Origin: Ruania zhangjianzhongii
Lineage (GTDB): Bacteria; Actinomycetota; Actinomycetes; Actinomycetales; Beutenbergiaceae
Length of the DNA stretch: 64,000 nucleotides
Reading direction: 5' to 3'
NCBI RefSeq assembly: GCF_008000995.1
Contig: NZ_CP042828.1
Span: 2,346,882-2,410,881 of the forward strand
The notes under the pieces are model-generated. The model worked only from the letters and a program-made list of their open reading frames with translations. It did no database searches and was not told the DNA's origin. The position numbers and the translations under genes are program-made. Shown here piece after piece: positions 17,510 through 25,744 of this stretch. The first letter of the stretch is position 1; each line of letters opens with the position of its first letter.

Positions 17510-18412
17510 CTACCGCCCCTGGTGCCCGTGTTCGACCACCCGCTCCTCCCGCAGCCGCTCCCGCAGCCACCGGACCGCCTCACCCTGCGGCACTGCGCGC
17601 GGCCAGAGCAGGTCGACGCCTACCCAGTAGTCGGTATGCGGGTAGGCAGTGAGGAGGAGGTCGACGAACTCTCCGCTGGACAACTCCTCCAGGACGAGCT
17701 GGCGCGGCACCGTCGCCCAGCCGAACCGTGAGCGGACCATCGTGATCAGTGCGGAGTAGTCGTCGGCGTGCCACGTCTGTACCGACTGCAGGTACTCGGT
17801 GGTCGGTAGCACGGCCGCGTGCTTGGAGTGCGCCAGGTGCCGGTAGGACTGCAGGGCCGCGAACGAGACCTCCGGCTCGGCGGCTAGCGGATGGTCGCGG
17901 TGCGCCACGTGGCACAGCACCAGCTCTCCGAGACGGCGGAACTCCAGTCCGTGGTCGTACTCCGGTTGGGCGAAGGACACTCCGAGCGCGACCTGTCCGT
18001 CCTGGACCAGCTGGGGCAGATCACCATGGCTGGGGTGGCGCACCACCAGGTCCACGTGCGGGTAGCGGGCCGCGAAGTCCCGCAGGGGCGCGATCATCAG
18101 GTGGTAGGGCACGTCGATCGCCACCGTGATCTGGCTCGGGTTGCCCTGGGCGAGGCTGTCCGCGTGGCTCTCCAGGGTGAGCGCCCGGTCCAGCAGATCG
18201 CGCGATTCGGTCAGCAACGTCCCGCCGGCGTCGGTCAGCGTCGGCATCTTCGTGGACCGGTCGAACAGCGCGGTGCCGAAACCGGCCTCGAGGTTCGCGA
18301 TCGTCTCGCTCACCGTGGACTGGGATCGGCGCAACCGCCGGGCGGCGGCCGAGAACGATCCGGCGTCCACACAGGTGACGAAGACATCGATCTGGTCGAG
18401 GGTGAAGCGCAT
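17510..18412 (-). CDS. LysR-family transcriptional regulator
   Basis: This 300-residue regulator probably starts at the second of two close ATGs (18412). AGGAGG directly abuts the first ATG at 18418 and is six bases from the second. The N-terminal helix-turn-helix (AARRLRRSQSTVSETIANLE) is followed by the periplasmic-binding-like LysR substrate domain. It is divergent from an amidohydrolase-NCS2 permease pair. LysR proteins usually activate the divergent gene in response to its substrate, here probably a purine or pyrimidine. Confidence 0.9.
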   Translation of the reverse strand: MRFTLDQIDVFVTCVDAGSFSAAARRLRRSQSTVSETIANLEAGFGTALFDRSTKMPTLTDAGGTLLTESRDLLDRALTLESHADSLAQGNPSQITVAIDVPYHLMIAPLRDFAARYPHVDLVVRHPSHGDLPQLVQDGQVALGVSFAQPEYDHGLEFRRLGELVLCHVAHRDHPLAAEPEVSFAALQSYRHLAHSKHAAVLPTTEYLQSVQTWHADDYSALITMVRSRFGWATVPRQLVLEELSSGEFVDLLLTAYPHTDYWVGVDLLWPRAVPQGEAVRWLRERLREERVVEHGHQGR

Positions 18413-18424
18413 CGCCATCCTCCT

Positions 18425-18439
18425 ATCGGCTCGCCCGAT
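18425..18439. promoter_or_regulatory. LysR-box-like inverted repeat (T-N11-A)
   Basis: ATCGG-CTCGC-CCGAT is an interrupted palindrome containing a T-N11-A core. It lies just upstream of the lysR ribosome site, between lysR and the amidohydrolase. This fits an autoregulatory LysR site. Confidence 0.4.
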
Positions 18440-18535
18440 GGAACCTCACTTAACTTACCGGCCCTTGCCCCTTAGTGTCCCCGCAACGACAGCGACGTAC
18501 TCAGGATCGCCGACCACGCCCATCGGAGGACGTGC

Positions 18536-19855
18536 ATGACCGCAGATCTGGCCATCATCAACGCCACCATCGTGCCGATGACCGGCGGAGCGCCCATCGA
18601 GAACGGGGTGCTGACCGTCCGCGACGGCAGGATCGAAGAAGTTGGCACGGCCACGACAAGACCAGAGGCGACCCGCACGATCGACGCCGCTGGCTGCGCG
18701 GTCATCCCCGGGCTGGTCAACTCCCACACCCACAACGCCTCGAACATGCTGCTGCGCAGCCTGGACGAGGACGTGGAGCTCTGGCAGTGGCTGCGCTCGA
18801 TGTGGGCGATGAAGCGCAACTTCGACCCGGAGACCCTGTACTGGGCCAGCCTGTGCGGCCTGATCGAGATGGCCCGTGGCGGGATCACCTGCTTCAACGA
18901 GCACTTCGACGCCTACGCCGTGGAACCGGAGGTGCGGGCCCTCGAAGAGGTGCCCCTGCGTGCCACCCTCGGTTACGGGTTCGCCGACCGCGGCGTGTAC
19001 GAGTCGATCACGGACTGGTCCTGGCGCACCCTGGACAGCTTCGGCGAGAAGGTGGCCCGCCATCATGGCCGGGCCGAGGGCCGGATCCAGGTGGCGCTCT
19101 CCCCGCATGCGCCCTACTCGGTGGGCGCCCAGATGTGGCAGCTGGCCGCCACAGTGGCCGAGCAGCACGATCTGACCACGCACACGCACGTCGCCGAGGG
19201 GATGAACGAGGTGCGGTACATGGCCGAGGAGTACGGCACCACCACGGTGCAGTGGCTCGACTCGCTCGGGGTGCTCTCCTCGCGCGTCACTGCGGCACAC
19301 TGCACCCGCCTGAACGCCCGGGACATCGAGATCCTCGCCGACCGGGACGTGAAGATCGCGCACTGCCCGATCTCGAACGCCAAGCTCGTGTCCGGAACGA
19401 TGGACCTGGGCGCGGTCACCGAGGCGGGGATCACCGTCGGGCTGGCCACAGATGGTCCGGCCAGCCACAACACGATGGACATGTTCGAAGAGATGAAGTT
19501 CGCCGGGCTGATCCACAAGGACCGGACCCAGGAGCCCACCTTCCTGCCCGCCGGGCAGATCCTCGAACTGGCCACCGCCGGCTCAGCTGCTGCCATGCAC
19601 CGCCCCGAGCTCGGCCGGCTGGTGCCCGGCGCGCCGGCGGACATCACCGTCGTCGACCTGGACCGCCCGCACACCCTGCCCGCCTATAACGCCGTCTCCA
19701 CACTGGTCTACTCCAGCCGTGCTGATGACGTCCGATACACGATCGTGGCCGGCCGGGTGGTGCTGGACGACGGCGCAGTGGCGGGTCTCGATGAACGTCA
19801 CGTCCGCAAGACCTTCCGTGAGCATGCCCTGGCGCTACGCGCCAGGAGCCTGTGA
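18536..19855 (+). CDS. Amidohydrolase-superfamily deaminase (ATZ/TRZ/guanine deaminase-like)
   Basis: This 439-residue metal-dependent hydrolase shows the metal His pair in VNSHTHNAS near residue 63, the barrel His of LSPHAPYSVG, the metal His in THTHVAEG, HCTRLNARD, the catalytic region AHCPISNAKL, and the metal Asp in ATDGPASHNT. These marks fit the ATZ/TRZ-type group, whose members deaminate guanine, 8-oxoguanine, adenosine derivatives or s-triazines. It is coupled to an NCS2 purine/pyrimidine permease 29 bases downstream and is divergent from lysR. This points to a nucleobase deaminase. The exact base is not determined. Confidence 0.87.
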   Translation: MTADLAIINATIVPMTGGAPIENGVLTVRDGRIEEVGTATTRPEATRTIDAAGCAVIPGLVNSHTHNASNMLLRSLDEDVELWQWLRSMWAMKRNFDPETLYWASLCGLIEMARGGITCFNEHFDAYAVEPEVRALEEVPLRATLGYGFADRGVYESITDWSWRTLDSFGEKVARHHGRAEGRIQVALSPHAPYSVGAQMWQLAATVAEQHDLTTHTHVAEGMNEVRYMAEEYGTTTVQWLDSLGVLSSRVTAAHCTRLNARDIEILADRDVKIAHCPISNAKLVSGTMDLGAVTEAGITVGLATDGPASHNTMDMFEEMKFAGLIHKDRTQEPTFLPAGQILELATAGSAAAMHRPELGRLVPGAPADITVVDLDRPHTLPAYNAVSTLVYSSRADDVRYTIVAGRVVLDDGAVAGLDERHVRKTFREHALALRARSL

Positions 19856-19884
19856 CCTGACCCTCTGACCACAATGGAGTGAGC

Positions 19885-21336
19885 ATGTCCGAGACCACAA
19901 CCACGACCCCGGTCAAGTCGGAGGTCGACAGCCGCCCGACGATGGTGCGCACGGTGCTGCTGGGCGCCCAGCACCTGCTGGCGATGTACGCCTCGATCGC
20001 TGCTACGCCGCTTGCTCTGGCCGTTGCCCTGGATGTGCCCCAGGACCAGCTGATCTACCTGCTCACGGTGACCGCGCTGATGAGCGGTGTGGCCACGCTG
20101 ATCCAGTCCATCGGGTTCTGGAAGATCGGGGCCAGGCTGCCGCTGGTGCAGGGCACCACGTTCACGGCAGTGGCGCCGATGATCCTCATCGGCAGCGAGT
20201 GGGGCTGGCCGGCGATCTTCGGCTCGACGATCGCCGCGGGGCTGATCGCCCTGATCATCGCCCCGTTCTTCTCCCGACTGTTGTTCCTGTTTCCACCAGT
20301 GGTGACCGGCACGACGATCGCGGCGGTGGGGATCTCGCTGCTGCCGATCTCGTTGATGTGGATCAACGGGGGCGACCCGACCCGAGAGACGCTCTCCCTG
20401 CCGGATCTCGGCCTGGCCGGGATCACCATCCTCACCATCCTGCTGGTGACCAAGCTGTCGAAGGGCTTCCTCGGCCGGGTGGCGGTGATGGTCGGGCTCG
20501 TGGTGGGCACGATCGTGGCCGCGATCCTCGGCCGGCTGGACCTGTCTCCGGTGGGCTCGGCGCCCTGGGTGGAGATCGTGCAGCCGTTCGAGTTCGGCTT
20601 GCCGACGTTCCCTCTCTCCGCGGTGTTCGCGATGACGCTGGTGATGATCATCTCGATGGTGGAGACCACCTCCGATGTGCTGGCGATCGGAGAGATCACC
20701 GAGACCAAGGTGGACCGGAAGCGGATCGCCGCTGCGATCCGCGCCGACGGTCTCGCCACCGCGTTGGGTGGGGTCTTCAATGCGTTCCCGTTTACTGCGT
20801 ACGCCCAGAACGTCAGCCTGGTGCAGCTCACCCGGATCAAGAGCCGGTGGGTGATCGCCGCCGCTGGTGGGTTGCTGGTGGTGATCGGGCTGTTGCCGAA
20901 GGTCAGTGCCGTGGTGGCCTCCATCCCGATGGCGGTGCTCGGCGGGGGAGCGCTGGTGCTCTTCGGTGGTGTGGCCGCAGTCGGGATCAAGATCCTCGGC
21001 AAGGCCGACCTGGAGGACGCCGGCAACCTGATCATCGTCGCCGTAAGCATGGGGCTGGCGATGATGCCGGTGGCGATGCCGACCGTGTTCGCCGACCTAC
21101 CCTCCGGCGTGCGCATCGTGGCGGAGAACAGCATCGTGCTCGCCTGTGTCAGTGCCATCGTGCTGAACGTGCTGTTCAACGTGATCGGCCGAGGTAGAGG
21201 TGCCGGAAAGGTGCCCGCCGAGGGCGCCGATCCCAGTACCGACGATCCCAGTACCGACGGGCCCCGTGCAGACGAGCCCCGTGCAGATGGGCCCCGTACC
21301 GACGGGCCCAGCGACGAGGTCCACTCCCGCGCCTGA
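19885..21336 (+). CDS. NCS2-family (NAT) uracil/xanthine-type permease
   Basis: This 483-residue nucleobase permease has about fourteen hydrophobic segments. The ATG at 19885 is preferred over GTG 19879 because GGAG at 19876-19879 fits it. Visible marks are the QHLLAMYA start of TM1, the QGTTFTAVAPMI segment, and the transport-domain stretch NAFPFTAYAQNVSLVQLT, where NAT proteins hold their signature region. The last 40 residues are a hydrophilic Asp/Pro/Arg repeat tail. It works with the deaminase upstream in nucleobase uptake and breakdown. Confidence 0.9.
   Translation: MSETTTTTPVKSEVDSRPTMVRTVLLGAQHLLAMYASIAATPLALAVALDVPQDQLIYLLTVTALMSGVATLIQSIGFWKIGARLPLVQGTTFTAVAPMILIGSEWGWPAIFGSTIAAGLIALIIAPFFSRLLFLFPPVVTGTTIAAVGISLLPISLMWINGGDPTRETLSLPDLGLAGITILTILLVTKLSKGFLGRVAVMVGLVVGTIVAAILGRLDLSPVGSAPWVEIVQPFEFGLPTFPLSAVFAMTLVMIISMVETTSDVLAIGEITETKVDRKRIAAAIRADGLATALGGVFNAFPFTAYAQNVSLVQLTRIKSRWVIAAAGGLLVVIGLLPKVSAVVASIPMAVLGGGALVLFGGVAAVGIKILGKADLEDAGNLIIVAVSMGLAMMPVAMPTVFADLPSGVRIVAENSIVLACVSAIVLNVLFNVIGRGRGAGKVPAEGADPSTDDPSTDGPRADEPRADGPRTDGPSDEVHSRA
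21229..21303 (+). repeat. Five tandem 15-bp units encoding the permease C-terminal tail
   Basis: Units begin at 21229, 21244, 21259, 21274 and 21289. The first two are identical (GATCCCAGTACCGAC) and the later ones are diverged forms starting GGGCCCC or GAGCCCC. Each encodes a pentapeptide of the type D/G-P-S/R-T/A-D. The frame is kept, so unit number can change without disrupting the permease. Confidence 0.85.
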
Positions 21337-21400
21337 CGGGCCCGCGGGCGTGACGGCTGGGCTGCATCCGCGCCGTCGCCACGGAAGCCGCGGGTGCCCC

Positions 21401-22384
21401 TCAGCCGAGCGCCGCGGCGACCCTGCGCAGCCCGTCCGGGGCGGTGATGTCCTCACCGAGCAGCGGCACCTCGGCCAGGGGCAGGTCCGGGAGGCGGTCA
21501 GTGACGTAGCGGATGTGCTCGCTCTCCTGAGCGCGGCGCTGCACGAGCAGCGCACCGGCGTCGGCAGGGGAGCGCCGGTTCACCACCAGGGCGCTCACCG
21601 CGAGACCGGACTCCCGGAGCTGTGCGGCTAGCTCGACGGTCTCCAACGCAGGCAGGCGCTCGCCCAGGAGCACGGCGACGAACGCCGTCTGCTCGTGGTC
21701 TCGCAGCAGGTCACGCAGCCGGGTGAAGCGTTCCTGGCGGGCCAGCAACACGCTGCGGATCTCGGCGTCCCGTGCGCCTCGCGAGCCCTCGTCTCCGGAG
21801 ATGGTCCGGTAGGCCGGGTCCTCCTCGTCCAGGCTGCGGATGGCGTCGGTGAACCGCTGCGCGCGGCTGTGCCGGTCCAGCATCCCCTGGGTCCAGGCGG
21901 ACATCGTCTCCGGCAGGGACACCAGTCGGGCGGTGTGCCCGGAGGGTGCGGTGTCGAAGACGATCAGGTCGAAGTGGTCCAGCTGTTCGGTCACCGTGAC
22001 GGCGATGCGTTCCAGGATCGCTGCCTCGAACGCGCCCGGGGCGTTCTTGGCCAGTCGGAGGTGCTTGCTGACCTCGGCGTGCAGATGGTCGGGCACCAAC
22101 CGCTCCAGCCGCTCACCCACCTGCGCCAGATGCTCAGCCGTGGCGCGCTCCGGGTCGATCTCCAGCCCGCAGAGCCGGTCCGGGCCGAGCGCCGTGATCT
22201 CATCGCCGACCCGGCGGTCCCACAGGTGCCCGAGATTGTGCGCCGGGTCCGTGGAGACCACCAGCACCCGCTGCCCGGCCTTGGCTCGGGCGAGTGCGAT
22301 CGTGGAGGCGATCACGGTTTTGCCCACTCCGCCCTTGCCGCCGACGAACAGCAGCCGCCGCTGACCGGCCAGGCTCAGCAGCAC
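21401..22384 (-). CDS. ArsA/Get3-family ATPase
   Basis: This 327-residue soluble P-loop ATPase has the deviant Walker A GGKGGVGKT at residues 15-23, the switch motif STDPAH, and the FDTAPSGHT motif of ArsA/Get3. It is a single-domain form, unlike the doubled ArsA of arsenite pumps. It starts at a GTG that lies inside the last codons of the upstream small gene, an overlap of ten bases. No arsenic genes are nearby. Its partners are a small Cys-Cys-ended protein and CstA, so a role in assembling or regulating that membrane system is inferred. Confidence 0.87.
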   Translation of the reverse strand: MLLSLAGQRRLLFVGGKGGVGKTVIASTIALARAKAGQRVLVVSTDPAHNLGHLWDRRVGDEITALGPDRLCGLEIDPERATAEHLAQVGERLERLVPDHLHAEVSKHLRLAKNAPGAFEAAILERIAVTVTEQLDHFDLIVFDTAPSGHTARLVSLPETMSAWTQGMLDRHSRAQRFTDAIRSLDEEDPAYRTISGDEGSRGARDAEIRSVLLARQERFTRLRDLLRDHEQTAFVAVLLGERLPALETVELAAQLRESGLAVSALVVNRRSPADAGALLVQRRAQESEHIRYVTDRLPDLPLAEVPLLGEDITAPDGLRRVAAALG

Positions 22385-22653
22385 GCCACGGTCTCCAGCG
22401 GGGAGGTCTGCATCCCCATCCTGCGGTGCCAGTCGTGGAAGCGTTCGTAGACCACCGGCAGCAGCTCGATCGTGTAGTAGCTCACCGGGTTCGGCACGCC
22501 CAGCGACTCAGCGAGCACCACGATCATGAAGAGATCCTCCTCGTCCCGCCGGGCCCGGGCGAACGTGCGCCGGTACGGGGCGACGTAGAACTCCCGCAGC
22601 CCCCGGGCCAGCCGCTGCAGCGGTCCGTCGGGATCGCGGACCTCCTCAGTCAC
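22375..22653 (-). CDS. Small conserved protein ending in Cys-Cys (cory-CC-star type)
   Basis: This is a 92-residue soluble protein with a GTG start that overlaps the cstA stop by eight bases. It has the blocks FYVAPYRRTFARARRDEEDLF, ESLGVPNPVSYYTIELLP and FHDWHRRMGM, and ends exactly in ETVACC. I recall a corynebacterial family named cory-CC-star for this ending; the match is from memory. It replaces YbdD, the small partner usually found next to cstA in enteric bacteria. The C-terminal cysteine pair could bind metal or form a disulfide. Its function is unknown. Confidence 0.78.
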   Translation of the reverse strand: MTEEVRDPDGPLQRLARGLREFYVAPYRRTFARARRDEEDLFMIVVLAESLGVPNPVSYYTIELLPVVYERFHDWHRRMGMQTSPLETVACC

Positions 22654-24352
22654 GGTGCTCGCCCACCTCCGCGGGATCGGACGAGGCGTCCTCGGGTTCC
22701 GGCGGAGACTTGCGCGCCCGCCCGATCGCCCGGCCGGCCGCCACGATCACCCACAGCGAGGCGATCAGGATGACCAGATCCATCACGAACAGCAGCCAGT
22801 TCTGTTCCTCGTAGAACTGGCCCAGCTGGACGACCAGGGCGTAGAGGGTCATCACGGTGACGAACACCATCGGCACCACCACCGGCGTGACCCGGCGCCG
22901 CTTGCGTATCAGCATCACCGCGAGGATGGACAGCGTCAGCGCGGCGAGGAGCTGGTTCGTGGTGCCGAACAGTGGCCAGATCACCATGCCGCCGGAACCG
23001 TCGGCACCGGCGCCGAAGCACAGCCCGATACCGAGCACCAGCACCACGAGCGTGGCCACGAACTTGCCGATCTTCAGCCCGGCCAGCTCACCGGCTTCCT
23101 GAACCACGAACCGCTGCAGCCGAACCCCGGTGTCCATCGTGGTGGCGGCGAACAGCACGGCCATCGTGGCCAGGATGGTGGCACTGAGCGAGGTGGGAAG
23201 CCCCAGCCCGCTGTTCACGATGTTTCCGCCTCCTTCGACGAACGCCGCTACGCCGCCCTCGTTGAACGCGGAGTAGACCGCCTCCCAGTCGGCCAGTGTC
23301 CGGAAGCCGGCGGTGGTCGCGATGATCGCACCCAGGGCGAGCAGGCCTTCACCCACGGCACCGAAGTAGCCGACGAACCTGGCGTCGGTCTCCTTGTCCA
23401 GCTGCTTGGAGCTGGTGCCGGAGGAAACCATGCCGTGGAACCCGGAGATCGCACCACAGGCGATGGTGACGAACAGCAGCGGGACGATGCTGGGTGTCCC
23501 CGCGGGCACCGCCTCGTTCCAGGCGGGGGCGACCATGGTCGGGGTGGCGATCAGGACGCTGCCGTAGAGGATCGCCAACCCGACGAACAGCTGCAGACCG
23601 TTGATGTAGTCCCGGGGCTGGAGCAGTACCCACACCGGCAGCATCGACGCCACCCCGGCGTAGAGGAACAGCACGACCACCCAGAACGCGTTGGCGGACA
23701 GGCCGAGCACGGTCTCCGGCAGCTCCACCGGAACCTGGTTACCGAGCACGATCAGCGCGTACAGCGCCGCCACCCCCACGATCGAGACCGCGATCAGGTT
23801 CCACTTGAACCGGTAGATCGCCTGACCCACGCCCAGTGCCACGACGAGGGCGCCCCAGGTGGGGATGACCGCCGTCGGCGTGGTGACCAGCAGATCGGAG
23901 ATGACCACGGCGAACGCGGCGTTCACCATCAGCAGCAGCAGGAAGATCACCACGAGGAACAGGTTCCGGCCCTGTTTGCCGATGTAACGCCCGGATAGGG
24001 TGCCGATCGACTGTCCCTTGTGCCGCACCGAGGCCCAGAGCGCGCCGAGATCATGCATCCCGGCGAAGAACACCGTGCCGAGGGTGACCCAGAGGAACGC
24101 CGGCAGCCAGCCCCAGATCACCGCGACCGCGGGGCCGACGATCGGCGCCGCACCGGCCACCGAGGTGAAGTGGTGCCCCCAGAGGATGAACTTATTCGTC
24201 GGAACGAAGTCCACCCCGTCGCGCTGGGTGTGCGCCGGGGTCTTGAACGTGGCGTCCAGACGGTAGAGACGTGTGGCCAGGAATTTCGAGTACAGGGCGT
24301 ACCCGAGGGCCATCATGGCGATTCCGATCACGGCCAGAATGAGCGAGTTCAC
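22646..24352 (-). CDS. cstA: CstA-family pyruvate/peptide transporter
   Basis: This is a large membrane protein of about 568 residues with many hydrophobic segments. The CstA signature blocks are VPTNKFILWGHHFTSVAGA near the N-terminus, PRDYINGLQLF, and GFHGMVSSGTSSKQL. GTG 24352 is preferred because GGGAG lies five bases ahead; an ATG at 24370 without such a site is the alternative. E. coli CstA and its relative BtsT import pyruvate, and CstA was first linked to peptide use in starvation. It is shorter at the N-terminus than the E. coli protein. It heads an overlapping three-gene unit with the CC-ended protein and the ArsA-type ATPase. Confidence 0.87.
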   Translation of the reverse strand: MNSLILAVIGIAMMALGYALYSKFLATRLYRLDATFKTPAHTQRDGVDFVPTNKFILWGHHFTSVAGAAPIVGPAVAVIWGWLPAFLWVTLGTVFFAGMHDLGALWASVRHKGQSIGTLSGRYIGKQGRNLFLVVIFLLLLMVNAAFAVVISDLLVTTPTAVIPTWGALVVALGVGQAIYRFKWNLIAVSIVGVAALYALIVLGNQVPVELPETVLGLSANAFWVVVLFLYAGVASMLPVWVLLQPRDYINGLQLFVGLAILYGSVLIATPTMVAPAWNEAVPAGTPSIVPLLFVTIACGAISGFHGMVSSGTSSKQLDKETDARFVGYFGAVGEGLLALGAIIATTAGFRTLADWEAVYSAFNEGGVAAFVEGGGNIVNSGLGLPTSLSATILATMAVLFAATTMDTGVRLQRFVVQEAGELAGLKIGKFVATLVVLVLGIGLCFGAGADGSGGMVIWPLFGTTNQLLAALTLSILAVMLIRKRRRVTPVVVPMVFVTVMTLYALVVQLGQFYEEQNWLLFVMDLVILIASLWVIVAAGRAIGRARKSPPEPEDASSDPAEVGEHRD

Positions 24353-24515
24353 GGCGGCTCCCATCCGCATGATGTGCGGCAGTGCCCCGGAGCCGTCAGG
24401 CCCCCCTGCGTGCGCCGGCCGCGCTGCCGAATCTCGTTGCCGGTGACGCTAGCAGAGCGCCGGGGGAGCGGCACGTCGGATCGCCGCACGACCTCCTGTT
24501 GGGTTCGGATGAATC

Positions 24516-24569
24516 TGCTTATGCGTATTGACACCGTTCGAATCGCACGTATGCTTATGGGCATAAGCA
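24516..24569 (+). promoter_or_regulatory. LacI-type operator region with 18-bp palindrome and upstream half site
   Basis: TGCTTATG-GG-CATAAGCA at 24552-24569 is a palindrome apart from its two central bases. TGCTTATG recurs at 24516-24523, 36 bases upstream. Both lie just before the lacI gene at 24603, in an AT-richer patch with TTGACA at 24529-24534. Negative autoregulation with two sites is the likely arrangement. Confidence 0.6.
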
Positions 24570-24602
24570 GCAAGGATGATGCCGAGATCTGGAAGGGCAG
24601 CA

Positions 24603-25664
24603 ATGGCGCAGAGCAAGAGTCAGCCGGGCGCGTCTCGCACGCGTCAGGCAGACGTCGCCAAAGCTGCGGGCGTCTCCCAGGCGACCGTCTCCATGGTGCT
24701 GTCCGGCCGGAAGTCCACGCGGATCTCCGAGGAAACCCGGCAGCGCATTCTCGGCCTCAGCGGATCGCTGGGTTACAGCGCGAACCCCGCTGCACGCAGC
24801 CTCGCGGGCGGGAAGAACCGCATCCTCGGCGTCTTCACCTACGAGCCGACCTTCCCGATCGCCGGGCTGGACCAGTACTACCCGTTCCTGCTCGGTATCG
24901 AGTCCGAGGCGGAACGGCTGCAGCAGAACCTGCTGCTTTTCACCAGTGCGAGCTCCGGCGGCGCCGGCAGCCCGCGGAGCATCTACGCAGGCAGCGTCAA
25001 CCAGCTCGGTATCGCTGACGGCAGCATCCTGCTCGGTCGTGGTGAGGACCGCGATGAGGTCGCGCGGCTGTCGAAGGAGGGCTACCCCTTCGTCTACATC
25101 GGTCGCCGTGAGATCAAGAATGCGAGGATCTCCTGGGTCACCGCGGACTACGAGAGCGCCACCTACGAGGTGATGACCCGGTTGGCCGAGCTCGGGCACC
25201 GGAAGCTCTTCTACGTCGGCGTGCCCGTTCCGGAAGAGCCCAACCTCGATCGATTCGCCGGCTGGCAACGCGCCCTCGACGATCACGGCATGACTGGCTC
25301 GGTGGATCGCTCCGCCGACGGCGCTGATCTGGAGGCGGAGCTCGGCGCGCAGATCAACGCCGGTGCCACCGCGATCATCGTGGAGACGCCGGAGAACGGT
25401 GCGCGGGTGTTCCGCGTGATCAAGAAGCTCGGACTGGACGTGCCGGGCGAGGTTTCCGTGGCCGTGCTGGGTGACATGGCAATACCCCGCGGCCGGAAGC
25501 AGTCCTGGTCCGGTTTCGACATGCCGTTCGGTGACATCGGTGCTGAAGCGGTCCGACTGCTGGTGGAGCTGATCTCCGACCGCACGGCAGGTCCGCGCAC
25601 CTTGAAGCTGCCCTGCACCGCGCGCCCCGGCCGCACGATCGGCCGTCCGCCTGCCCGGCGCTGA
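24603..25664 (+). CDS. LacI-family transcriptional regulator
   Basis: This 353-residue regulator starts at ATG 24603 after GGAAGGG. The helix-turn-helix (QADVAKAAGVSQATVSMVLSG) and hinge (AARSLAGG) precede a periplasmic-binding-like ligand domain. It leads the FAD-oxidoreductase and peptide-type importer genes, with 80 bases in between, and has palindromic sites directly upstream. Its inducer is probably the sugar or glycoside imported by that transporter. Confidence 0.88.
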   Translation: MAQSKSQPGASRTRQADVAKAAGVSQATVSMVLSGRKSTRISEETRQRILGLSGSLGYSANPAARSLAGGKNRILGVFTYEPTFPIAGLDQYYPFLLGIESEAERLQQNLLLFTSASSGGAGSPRSIYAGSVNQLGIADGSILLGRGEDRDEVARLSKEGYPFVYIGRREIKNARISWVTADYESATYEVMTRLAELGHRKLFYVGVPVPEEPNLDRFAGWQRALDDHGMTGSVDRSADGADLEAELGAQINAGATAIIVETPENGARVFRVIKKLGLDVPGEVSVAVLGDMAIPRGRKQSWSGFDMPFGDIGAEAVRLLVELISDRTAGPRTLKLPCTARPGRTIGRPPARR

Positions 25665-25744
25665 TGCTGCGGCGCCCGCATACCTACACAGAAGTGCTTC
25701 ATCCGTCCGGGAGGGACCGCCCCTTCCGACCCGAAAGGAGACCC

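Noticed and set aside
21229-21303. CRISPR-like or mobile repeat reading of the 15-bp repeats
   Set aside because: The units are directly adjacent, in frame and coding; there are no spacers.
21401-22384. Arsenite-efflux ATPase reading of the ArsA-family gene
   Set aside because: It is single-domain and has no arsB, arsC or arsR nearby; its coupling is to cstA and the CC-ended gene.
22655-23998. 447-codon plus-strand open frame opposite cstA
   Set aside because: The His/Asp/Glu-rich translation is typical of an antisense shadow, and cstA motifs are unambiguous on the other strand.
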